Positions 52,208 through 60,003 of a stretch of DNA of 64,000 bases are shown here, one piece after another (positions within the stretch are counted from its first letter, which is position 1; each line of letters starts with the position of its first letter). The DNA comes from Bog-473 sp963738135. Lineage in GTDB: Bacteria > Actinomycetota > Acidimicrobiia > Acidimicrobiales > RAAP-2. The translations under genes were made by a program, and so were the position numbers. The stretch is taken from NCBI GenBank assembly GCA_963738135.1, contig CAVTVK010000005.1:372001-436000 (forward strand), given 5' to 3'. The notes under the pieces are model-generated. The model saw only the letters and a program-made list of their open reading frames with translations. It did not search any database and was not told the DNA's origin.

Positions 52208-52645
52208 ATGACAGCGCTTCCACTTCCGGCCGATGTGCTTCCCCATCGGCCGCCCTTTCTCTTCGTGAGCGAATTGACTGCGGTCGACCCTGGCGTGTCC
52301 GCACGCGGTCGCTGGGAGCTGACCGGGGACGAGCCCTTCTTCGGGGGCCACTTTCCCGGGCGTCCGACCCTCCCCGGAGTGCTGATGGTCGAGTCGATGG
52401 CCCAACTCGGGGGGATCGCCGTCCTGCTCGACCCGCGCTACGCCGGCAAATTGCCGCTCTTCGGCGGGATCGAGCGGGCGCGTTTCCGCCGTCAGGTCGT
52501 CCCCGGCGAGACCCTCGAGCTCGAGGTGACCATGGACCGGCTCTCCGCCCGGGCCGGCAAGGGGCACGGGCGGGCATCGGTGGAGGGGCAGACCGCCTGC
52601 GAGGCTGATCTCTTGTTTGTCATTATCGATGGGGGAGCGAACTGA
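52208..52645 (+). CDS. fabZ: 3-hydroxyacyl-[acyl-carrier-protein] dehydratase FabZ-type
   Basis: A 145-residue hotdog-fold dehydratase. LPHRPPFLFVSEL and the active-site motif GHFPGRPTLPGVLMVESMAQLGG (catalytic His and Glu) are those of FabZ; GIERARFRRQVVPGETLELEV is also typical. ATG at 52208 follows the repaired stop of the nuclease by 16 nt. xthA overlaps its stop codon. Few actinobacteria need FabZ when they have FAS I or HadABC, so it may serve a FAS II or a polyketide-like route; inference only. Confidence 0.88.
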   Translation: MTALPLPADVLPHRPPFLFVSELTAVDPGVSARGRWELTGDEPFFGGHFPGRPTLPGVLMVESMAQLGGIAVLLDPRYAGKLPLFGGIERARFRRQVVPGETLELEVTMDRLSARAGKGHGRASVEGQTACEADLLFVIIDGGAN

Positions 52646-53415
52646 TGCGCCTGGCGACCTGGAACGTGAATTCGCTGACGGCCCGCCTGCCGCGGGTCAC
52701 CGAATGGCTCGATCTGCAGCAGCCCGATGTGCTCTGCATGCAGGAGACGAAACAGGCGGACGACAAGTTCCCCGAGGAGGCGTTCGCCGAGCTGGGCTAC
52801 GAATCAGCGCACTACGGCGACGGACGGTGGAACGGCGTGGCCATCATCAGCAGGGTCGGACTCGGCGGGGTCACCACTGGCTTCGGCACCCCGGACGACG
52901 AGCACGGCCGGCGGATCGTGTCGGCGGAGTGCAGTGGGACACGCGTCTTCTCGGTCTACGTCCCCAACGGGCGGGCGCTCGACAACGAGATGTACCAGGT
53001 CAAGTTGGACTGGCTCTCCCGCCTGCGCGCCACGCTCGATCAGACCTGCCCGCCCGGCTCCTCCGTGGCGGTCTGCGGTGACTTCAACGTGGCGCCCGAC
53101 GACGGCGACGTGTGGGATCCGCGCGCCTTTGTCGGCGCAACCCACGTGAGTGAGCCCGAGCGTGCGGCGTTGCAGGCGGTCGAGGGGTGGGGGCTCGACG
53201 ACGTCTTCCGCCGCTTCAACGATCCAGGCACTTTCACATGGTGGGACTACAGGGCAGGAGACTTCCACGAGGGCCGCGGGTTGCGTATCGACCTCGTCCT
53301 CGTGAGCGACGACCTCGTGCAGCGTGCCACCGGAGCATTCCGTGACCGTGACGCCCGGAAGGGACAGAAGCCGTCCGATCACGCGCCCGTCGTGGTGGAC
53401 TTCGCCGGCTCGTGA
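52645..53415 (+). CDS. xthA: Exodeoxyribonuclease III (AP endonuclease)
   Basis: Class II AP endonuclease/3' exonuclease of base-excision repair, 256 residues. MRLATWNVNSLTARLPRV, the metal-binding LCMQETKQADDKFP, YVPNGRAL, CGDFNVAPDD, and the C-terminal catalytic SDHAPVVVDF are all present. The ATG overlaps the fabZ stop (TGATG). An inverted repeat 29 bp after its stop could terminate the kgd-nuclease-fabZ-xthA transcription unit. Confidence 0.94.
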   Translation: MRLATWNVNSLTARLPRVTEWLDLQQPDVLCMQETKQADDKFPEEAFAELGYESAHYGDGRWNGVAIISRVGLGGVTTGFGTPDDEHGRRIVSAECSGTRVFSVYVPNGRALDNEMYQVKLDWLSRLRATLDQTCPPGSSVAVCGDFNVAPDDGDVWDPRAFVGATHVSEPERAALQAVEGWGLDDVFRRFNDPGTFTWWDYRAGDFHEGRGLRIDLVLVSDDLVQRATGAFRDRDARKGQKPSDHAPVVVDFAGS

Positions 53416-53443
53416 ACGGTCCGTTGAGGTGAAGGAGGAGACC

Positions 53444-53499
53444 AGAAGGTGTGTGGCCTTCGCCAAGAGCAGCCGCCACTGCTGGGCCACACACCTTCT
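53444..53499 (+). terminator. Perfect 15-bp inverted repeat after xthA
   Basis: agaaggtgtgtggcc (53444-53458) pairs exactly with 53485-53499; the 26-nt loop holds a second small stem (agcag/ctgct). It is the best terminator candidate for the upstream operon. A 14-mer from the loop, tcgccaagagcagc, recurs at 53526-53539. Confidence 0.6.
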
Positions 53500-53601
53500 T
53501 CGACCGTTTCTCTCACGCCTGACCGTCGCCAAGAGCAGCACCGCCGCTGCTCAGCCAGGAGTCGAAAGGATCGGTCTGGGTCTCTCCTTGTTGAAAGTTC
53601 T

Positions 53602-53943
53602 CTACCGCAGGTCCAGCAACAGGTCCCGCAACGGGACGCCGTCGCAGATGGCCATGATCTTCTCGAAGTCCTCAGAGCTCAGTGCCTGCTGGAGCTGCGA
53701 CCAGCTCGTAGCCCCGTCCCGCATGTAGGCCATGAAGATCTCCCAGACTGCGAGCCGCTTGCGCATCCGCTCCACCTCGAATTCCACCGAGGCGTAGTCG
53801 ATGACGTCTGCTTGATCGACCGGCTCTTCGACCGGCTCCGACGAGACCGGCGGAGTGTGCAGAAGATCTCGCCGCAGACGCTCGAGAGCGGCGTCCATGG
53901 CGCGAGGATCGGACGAAGGATGGCTGTCCATCTCCATCTGCAT
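53602..53943 (-). CDS. Hypothetical acidic/helical protein
   Basis: A 113-residue predicted helical soluble protein starting MQMEMDSHPS with gaggagggg about 5 nt upstream of the ATG. The N-terminal half is acidic (SSEPVEEPVDQADVIDY) and the C-terminal half is amphipathic (VWEIFMAYMRDGATSWSQLQQAL, then LRDLLLDLR). No known family is recognised. Good ribosome-binding site and balanced composition support a real gene. Confidence 0.6.
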   Translation of the reverse strand: MQMEMDSHPSSDPRAMDAALERLRRDLLHTPPVSSEPVEEPVDQADVIDYASVEFEVERMRKRLAVWEIFMAYMRDGATSWSQLQQALSSEDFEKIMAICDGVPLRDLLLDLR

Positions 53944-54129
53944 CTGCCCCTCCTCGTCGAGCCCGCCCTCTGGTGTGCTGCTGTCAGCACGCCCTCTTCG
54001 ATCTGCATGCTGACAGGCTGTTTTCGGGGGCTATAGAGCCGTTGGAACCTATTCGACCGGCCGGTCACGTTTGTTGTCAGCGCGTTTGACCGTTGTCCGG
54101 TCGTTGCTCGCGCCGCGCACGGATGCCCT

Positions 54130-55677
54130 CTAGAGAAGCACCTCGATCAGGGTCGGACCCGCCTCGGCGAATCCGGCCGCCAAGGCCGCCGTCAGGTCTT
54201 CGGCGTTCTCGACCCGCCGTGCCGGCACCCCCATGCCCCGAGCGAGCTCGCAGAAGTCGAGCTCGGGATCCGTGAGGTCGAGCAACCGACGGGCCCGCGG
54301 TCCGCCGGCATCGGCGCCCACGCGATGCAGCTCCATGTTCAAGATGGCGTAGCTGCGGTTGGAGAGGACGAGGGTCGTCACGTTCAACCCCTCGCGGGAC
54401 TGCGTCCACAGGGCTTGGAGCGTGTACATCGCGCTGCCGTCCGCTTGCAGGCAGAGGACCGGACGCTCGGGTGCCGCCACCGCAGCACCGGTGGCCAGCG
54501 GCAGGCCGATGCCGATGGCGCCGCCGGTCAGGGTGAGCCAGTCGTGCCGAGGTGCACCTGCCGTCGCGGCCGGGACGAAGAGCCCCGAGGTGTTTCCCTC
54601 GTCGACGACGATGGCCCCTTCGGGCAGCGTGGCGCCGACCGCCGCGGCCAGCGTCTCGGTCGTGACCGCACCGGTGGGCCGGTCAGGGCGGTGCGAGGGC
54701 GCCGGCACGCCGCCGTCGCCCGGCGCGTCGAGTGCGTCGGCCAGCGCCTCGAGTGCACCGGCCGCGTCCTCGCCGGGCCGGGCCAGGGTGTGCACAGTGC
54801 ACCCGGGTGGAACCAGGTCGCTGGCCTTGCCGGGATAGGCGAAGAACGACACCGGAGATTTGGCGTCGACCAGGACCAGGTGTCGGATGCCGTCGAGCTG
54901 GGCCTGGGCCATCTCCGCCAGGTAGGCCAGCCGCTCCACAGCCGGGATGCCCGCGCCGCGCTCGAGATTGGCCGGAAAGGTCTCGCCCAGGAGTGCGGCC
55001 CCCGCCGCTGTCGCCACCCGGCTGGCCGCCTGCAGCCCGTGATCCCGGAGGGCACTGCCACCCAGCAGCAGCGCGGCCCGCTCGCCGCTGCGCAACGCCT
55101 TGGCCACTTCGTCGACGGCGTCGCCGGGCGCCGCACTCAACCGACCCCGCGGCCGTGACGGGTAGGGCCCTGGGCCTGACTCGGACCACGACGCATCCGC
55201 AGGCAGGACCAGTGTGGCCACACATCCGGGGGGACCGAATGCAGCGGCCACGGCGTCGGCCCCATCAGCGGCGACGTCGTCGGCGCGGGCCGTGGAGCGG
55301 TACCACCCTGATACCGAGCCGGCGATGGACGCGATGTCCGATTGCAGGGGCGCGTCGTAGCGGGCGTGGTACGTGGCGTGGTCGCCCACGATGTTGACGA
55401 TCGGCGTGCGGGCTCGCTGGGCGTTGTGCAGGTTGGCCAACCCGTTGCCGAGCCCCGGCCCGAGGTGCAGCAAGGTCGCGGCCGGCCGGCCGGCGACACG
55501 TCCGTACCCGTCGGCCGCGCCGGTCACGACGCCCTCGAAGAGGCACAGGACGCCCCGCATGGCCGGCACGTCGTCGAGAGCGGCCACGAAATGCATCTCC
55601 GAGGTCCCGGGGTTGGCGAAGCAGACGTCGACTCCTGCCTCGACCAGTGTCGAGAGGAGCGCGCGGGCGCCGTTCAC
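54130..55677 (-). CDS. Thiamine-diphosphate enzyme, acetolactate synthase/benzoylformate decarboxylase-like
   Basis: A 515-residue TPP enzyme. The N-terminal domain has FANPGTSEMHFVAALDD and the catalytic glutamate in CLFEGVVTGAADGYGR; the C-terminal TPP/Mg motif is CLQADGSAMYTLQALW...NRSYAIL. It belongs to the acetolactate synthase large-subunit-like group, probably a 2-oxoacid decarboxylase or carboligase, since no regulatory subunit gene is adjacent. GTG start overlaps the stop of the FAD oxidase (GTGA), implying a two-gene operon that oxidises a 2-hydroxyacid and then acts on the 2-oxoacid. Confidence 0.85.
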   Translation of the reverse strand: MNGARALLSTLVEAGVDVCFANPGTSEMHFVAALDDVPAMRGVLCLFEGVVTGAADGYGRVAGRPAATLLHLGPGLGNGLANLHNAQRARTPIVNIVGDHATYHARYDAPLQSDIASIAGSVSGWYRSTARADDVAADGADAVAAAFGPPGCVATLVLPADASWSESGPGPYPSRPRGRLSAAPGDAVDEVAKALRSGERAALLLGGSALRDHGLQAASRVATAAGAALLGETFPANLERGAGIPAVERLAYLAEMAQAQLDGIRHLVLVDAKSPVSFFAYPGKASDLVPPGCTVHTLARPGEDAAGALEALADALDAPGDGGVPAPSHRPDRPTGAVTTETLAAAVGATLPEGAIVVDEGNTSGLFVPAATAGAPRHDWLTLTGGAIGIGLPLATGAAVAAPERPVLCLQADGSAMYTLQALWTQSREGLNVTTLVLSNRSYAILNMELHRVGADAGGPRARRLLDLTDPELDFCELARGMGVPARRVENAEDLTAALAAGFAEAGPTLIEVLL

Positions 55678-57071
55678 GCGCCCGCTCCGCTGAGCGCGAC
55701 GCCGAGGAGCCGGTCGGGGCCGAGGATTCCCCGCGGGTCGAAAACTCGCTTGATGGAGCGCATGAGATCCAGCGACACCTGATCCTCCAATTCCAAGAAG
55801 TAGGGCTGCTTCGCCGTCCCGATGCCGTGTTCGCCCGAGATGGCGCCTCCGACGGAGAGGGCCAACTCGAAGCTCGCGTGCATCAAGGCGTGCCGCCGCT
55901 CGTCGTCGGGTTGGAAGACCGTGATGTGGACGTTGCCGTCGCCGATGTGACCGCAGCCCGAAATGAAGGCGCCGTGCTCCTGGGCCAGTACGGCCACCCT
56001 GGCCAGGTAGTCGGGGATGGTCGCCCGCGGGATGACGGCATCGATGAGGTCGTCGCACCCGGCCGCCTTGCCGACGAAGAACGCCCGCTCCCGGGCGGCG
56101 ATCAGCTGTGCCCCCGACGTCGGCGGCAGCACATACACATCGAGCGACCCCCGCTCCTCCAGCAGGCGGGCGAGGCGTTCGACGTCTTCCTCCACCCGGT
56201 CGCTGTCCATGCCTTCGAGTACCACGACGAGATAGGCGAGCGTGCGCTCCTTGACTGCGGCTGGCACGCCGAGGTCAAGGCCGGCCGCCTGGGTGATGCC
56301 GCTCATCACCAGCACGTCCACGTACTCGAGAATGGAGGGGTTGATGCCACTGTGCACGATGTGCGGCACTGCCTGGGCGACCTCCGCGAGGGTCGCGAAA
56401 GGGGCCAGGACCGTGGACGACACCGTGAACCGGGGCTGGAGCTTGACGGTCACCTCCGTGGTGATCGCCAGCGTCCCTTCGGAACCGATGAGCAATTGCG
56501 TGAGGTCGTACCCGCTCGAGCACTTGACGAACTTTCCCCCGGTCCGCATGACGGTACCGTCGGCCAGGACCACTTCGAGCCCGAGTACGTGGTGACGCGT
56601 CACCCCGTAGCGGACGGCGCGCATGCCGCCGGCGTTGGTTGCCACGTTGCCCCCGAGCGAGCCACTCTGCTCGCCCGGTGACACCGGGTAGATCAGGCCG
56701 AGCGGCGCCAGCTCGCCGTTGAGCTGTTCGAGCGTCACGCCCGGCTGCACCACGGCCACCTGATTCTCGGTATCGATCTCCAGAATCCGCTTCATGTTGT
56801 CGAAGGCCAGCAGGATGCCGTCGGCGACAGGGACAGCCGCCCCGGAGAGCCCGGTGCCACTGCCCCGAGCGATGACCGGGACGCCGTGCTCGCTGGCCAG
56901 CTGGAGGACCTCGGACACCTCATTGGTCGAAGCGGGCATGACGACGGCCAGGGGGACGACCGGGACCGTTGTCAGAGCCTCGTCATGTGTGTAGTCGGCG
57001 TGGACCGATTCGCCCGCGAGAAGGTTGCTCTCTCCGACAACCTTGCGGAGCTGTTCCAGGAATTCCGACAT
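55674..57071 (-). CDS. FAD-linked 2-hydroxyacid oxidase (GlcD/D-lactate dehydrogenase-like)
   Basis: A VAO/PCMH-type flavoenzyme of 465 residues. The FAD-binding segment is ARGSGTGLSGAAVPVADG and then NVATNAGGMRAVRYGVT; the C-terminal domain has HIGDGNVHITVF and GGAISGEHGIGTAKQPY. Such enzymes oxidise glycolate, D-lactate or D-2-hydroxyglutarate. It is the first gene of the operon with the TPP enzyme. ATG start at 57071; the frame is open upstream but without family similarity. Confidence 0.9.
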   Translation of the reverse strand: MSEFLEQLRKVVGESNLLAGESVHADYTHDEALTTVPVVPLAVVMPASTNEVSEVLQLASEHGVPVIARGSGTGLSGAAVPVADGILLAFDNMKRILEIDTENQVAVVQPGVTLEQLNGELAPLGLIYPVSPGEQSGSLGGNVATNAGGMRAVRYGVTRHHVLGLEVVLADGTVMRTGGKFVKCSSGYDLTQLLIGSEGTLAITTEVTVKLQPRFTVSSTVLAPFATLAEVAQAVPHIVHSGINPSILEYVDVLVMSGITQAAGLDLGVPAAVKERTLAYLVVVLEGMDSDRVEEDVERLARLLEERGSLDVYVLPPTSGAQLIAARERAFFVGKAAGCDDLIDAVIPRATIPDYLARVAVLAQEHGAFISGCGHIGDGNVHITVFQPDDERRHALMHASFELALSVGGAISGEHGIGTAKQPYFLELEDQVSLDLMRSIKRVFDPRGILGPDRLLGVALSGAGA

Positions 57072-57124
57072 GCGACGCACCACCCCCACCTTGGATCGAT
57101 CGGGCGGCCCGACCTTACCGGGCC

Positions 57125-58774
57125 CTAGTGGTCGTCGTCTCCGGCCTCGACACCTTCGGCCAGTCGGCGCCGCAGCTCTGCGACGCGCCGTGACACTTCT
57201 GTCCCTTCGGTCGGTGCGGCTTCCTTTTCGAGCTCGGCGATCGTCCGCTCGATCGCCGCCAACCACGGGCTGGGCCCGCGGTTGCCTCTGGGCGGGGATC
57301 CGGCGTCGTCCCCCGATCGCTCGAACCAACTGCACCAGAGCTCCTCCTCGGATCGGGTCAGCGCCACATAGAGCAGACGCCGCTCCTCGTCGATGGCGGA
57401 GGGCGTCTGGGCGGACGCGATGGGCATCAGGCCGGCTCCGAGGCCCGAGACGATGACGGTCGGCCACTGCAGACCCTTCGCTCGATGGAAGGTGGTGAGG
57501 ACCACGCGGTCCCGGTCGCCGGGGGCCTCATTGCCGCTCTGCTCGTCGGTTTCCTCCTCGGCGCGTCGCCCGGAGGCCCCACGCAGGTCCGAGGCCGGTC
57601 CGAGGTCCGCTCCGGCGATCAGGTTCGGCACGCGCGCTTTGTCCAGGGCGGCCTGCACCACGGCCAGCTGGGCATTTGTCCTGGTCAGCACCGCAATACT
57701 CGACCACGGCCGTCCCGGGGTGCGTGACATCTTGACCCGGTCGGCCACCCAGACCGCCTCCTCCTCGCTGGTCGGGTGCGACACAACCTTGGGGACCGGC
57801 CCGTCCACCCGAGTCGTGCGCGGCAAGACGACCTCACCCGCCGTTCCGAAAGAGCCGCCCTCCCGCAAGACTGCGGTCGCCACCGCGACCACCTGGGGTG
57901 TGCAGCGATGGTTCTCGTCGAGCCTGATGACCGCGGTGCCGCGCAGAATGTCGGGCAGCCGGTCGAGCAACGACGGATCAGCCCCGTTGAATCCGTAGAC
58001 CGACTGGTTGGGGTCGCCCACGACGAAGAGGTCGGGCTCATCGGCCAACAGGGCGGTGAGGAGGCGGAACTGGGCGGGGTTGACGTCCTGCATCTCGTCC
58101 ACGAAGAGGTGCCGGGTGCGCCAGCGGATGGAATCGGCGAACTCGCTGTCGCCGGCCAGCGCGTCGGCGCAGGACACGATCAGGTCGTCGAAGTCAAGGA
58201 GGCGCCGTCGAGTCCGCTCCGCCTCGTAGCGGGAGAAGGCGTCCGCCACCTGCTCGGCACTCATGCCGCTGCGACGTCGATGCCGCCGCGCCTCGGCTTC
58301 GTATTCCTCGGGCGCGACGAGACTGGCCTTCGCCCAACCGATTTCGCCGTCGAGGGAGCGGGTGCGGCGGGCATCACCGGTCGTCACCTCGGCCAGCAAT
58401 CGCCGCCGGTCGGGCAGGAGCTGGGGGAGGGGCCGGCCTCGCAGCTCCCGGTGTTCGCGTAGCAGCCCGAGTGCGGTGCGGTGGAAGGTGCCGGCCTTCA
58501 CGCCCGAGACTCCGAGCGAATAGAGCCGGGTGCGCAGCTCCTCCGCCGCCTTGCGGCTGAAGGTGGTGACCAGGGTGCGGTCGGGCTCGATCGAGCCATC
58601 GCGCACCCGTCGGGCGACACGCAGGGTGAGCACCCTCGTCTTGCCGGCGCCGGCCCCCGCAACCACGCAGAGCAGAGGCTCTTCCGACTCGATCGCCTCG
58701 CGTTGGGTCACGGTGAGGCGGTTGGCCCCTGGGAGGGAGTCCCAGGTGTCAGTCTCCAAGCCCTCGAACGTCAT
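57125..58774 (-). CDS. UvrD/Rep-family superfamily 1 DNA helicase
   Basis: A compact SF1A helicase of 549 residues. Motif I VVAGAGAGKTRVL, Ia TFSRKAAEELRTRL, II LFVDEMQDVNPAQF, III VVGDPNQSVYGFNGAD, IV IAVLTRTNAQL, V LTTFHRAKGLQWPTVIV and VI RRLLYVALTRSEEEL are all present. It is shorter than UvrD/PcrA (about 720-780), with reduced 1B/2B insertions and a charged C-terminus. ATG 58774 is chosen because ggag lies 8 nt upstream. Role in repair or recombination; resembles actinobacterial UvrD2-like short helicases. Confidence 0.92.
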   Translation of the reverse strand: MTFEGLETDTWDSLPGANRLTVTQREAIESEEPLLCVVAGAGAGKTRVLTLRVARRVRDGSIEPDRTLVTTFSRKAAEELRTRLYSLGVSGVKAGTFHRTALGLLREHRELRGRPLPQLLPDRRRLLAEVTTGDARRTRSLDGEIGWAKASLVAPEEYEAEARRHRRRSGMSAEQVADAFSRYEAERTRRRLLDFDDLIVSCADALAGDSEFADSIRWRTRHLFVDEMQDVNPAQFRLLTALLADEPDLFVVGDPNQSVYGFNGADPSLLDRLPDILRGTAVIRLDENHRCTPQVVAVATAVLREGGSFGTAGEVVLPRTTRVDGPVPKVVSHPTSEEEAVWVADRVKMSRTPGRPWSSIAVLTRTNAQLAVVQAALDKARVPNLIAGADLGPASDLRGASGRRAEEETDEQSGNEAPGDRDRVVLTTFHRAKGLQWPTVIVSGLGAGLMPIASAQTPSAIDEERRLLYVALTRSEEELWCSWFERSGDDAGSPPRGNRGPSPWLAAIERTIAELEKEAAPTEGTEVSRRVAELRRRLAEGVEAGDDDH

Positions 58775-58892
58775 GACCACACTCCGCACGGTACAGAAGG
58801 GGTGCGCGCAGCACCCGCCAGACCTGGGCCCATGGTGGCCGAGCGGGGCCGTCCATGCCCCATCGGGGCCGGTGACCAGCCGCTGGGGCTGC

Positions 58893-59967
58893 TCAGAGCA
58901 CCCGGTGGGTGCGGAGCGAACGCCTCCGGACGTGCCGGGCCTGCGCCAGCCGAACCAGCTCTTCGACGACCGCGTCGAACGGAAGGCCCTCCGCCTCCCA
59001 GAGCATGGGGAACATGGAGATCGGCGTGAAGCCCGGCATGGTGTTGACCTCGTTGATCACGAACTCGTCGTTCTCGCGCAGGAAGATATCGATGCGAGCC
59101 AGTCCTTCCACGCGGAGAGCCCTGTACGCCGTCTGGACCAGCTGCTGTGCACGCGCCAGCTGGACGTCGTTGAGGTCGGTTGGCGCGACGGTCTCGGCGA
59201 GGCCCAGCACATATTTGTCCTCATAGTCATAGAAGTCCCGACTGGGGATGATTTCACCGGCTCGAGTCACCCGCACGTCCTCGTTGCCCATCAACGCGAG
59301 TTCCAGCTCGCGGCCGGCGACGAACTCCTCCAGAATCACGTGGTCGTCGAATTCGAAGGCGGATAGGACGGCGTCGCCCAACGCCGCCGTGTCGGACACC
59401 TTGGCAACACCGATGGAGGAGCCCAGATTGGCGGGCTTCACGAAGACCGGCAGGCCCAGAGCTTCAAGCGCCTCCTCCATGACCTCGATGGACCAGGAGG
59501 ATCGCGCCGCCAACCTCCAAGCGGCGACGGGGAGGCCATGATCCCGAAGGACGGACTTGGCTGATGCCCTTGTCCATGCAAAGTGCGGATGCGAGCACGC
59601 CGGCGCCGACGTAGGGCAGGCCGATCGTCTCGAGGTGGCCCTGCAGCACGCCATCCTCACCGAAGGGCCCATGCACCACGGGAAAGACCACGGCATCGGG
59701 CGGCAGGTGGTCGCCGAGGTGGGCGATGGCCAGGTTGGGATCCCGGCAGACGAGATCGTCCGGGGAGGCCAATGTCTCGACATCGGCCACGTCGGTGAGC
59801 GTCTGGTTGGCGTCGACCCACTGCTTGTCATGCGTCAGGCCGATCACCTTCACCGTGAAGCTGCTCTTGAGCGCGGTGGCCACGATGCGACGGGCAGAGA
59901 TGCACGACACTTCGTGCTCGGCGGACGGACCCCCGTAGACGACCGTGAGCACTCCGGGATCAGGCAT
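58893..59967 (-). CDS. ddl: D-alanine--D-alanine ligase (frameshifted near 59559)
   Basis: Makes D-Ala-D-Ala for peptidoglycan. The N-terminal half has VVYGGPSAEHEVSC and VVHGPFGEDGVLQGHLE; the second half has FVKPANLGSSIGVAKV, the ATP-grasp residues and FVINEVNTMPGFTPISMFP. The halves are in different frames; deleting one base at 59559-59560 restores MDKGISKSVLRDHGLPV and gives 357 residues, the normal size. Because the enzyme is usually essential and every motif is intact, a sequence error is likelier than a pseudogene. Divergent from murF. Confidence 0.9.
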
Positions 59968-59973
59968 CGACCG

Positions 59974-59985
59974 AGGCTATACAAT
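59974..59985. promoter_or_regulatory. Overlapping divergent promoter for ddl and murF
   Basis: Minus strand: TAGCCT (59979-59974) ends 6 nt before the ddl ATG. Plus strand: TATACAAT (59978-59985) is a -10-like sequence about 18 nt before the murF GTG. The two share bases 59978-59979. No -35 element is convincing. Confidence 0.45.
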
Positions 59986-60003
59986 CGGCCGCGAGCGTGA
60001 TGC

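Noticed and set aside
50732..52645. Apparent fusion of the nuclease to FabZ
   Set aside because: A missing base near 52143 removes the stop; the restored frame ends at 52191 and FabZ has its own ATG at 52208 and a normal length.
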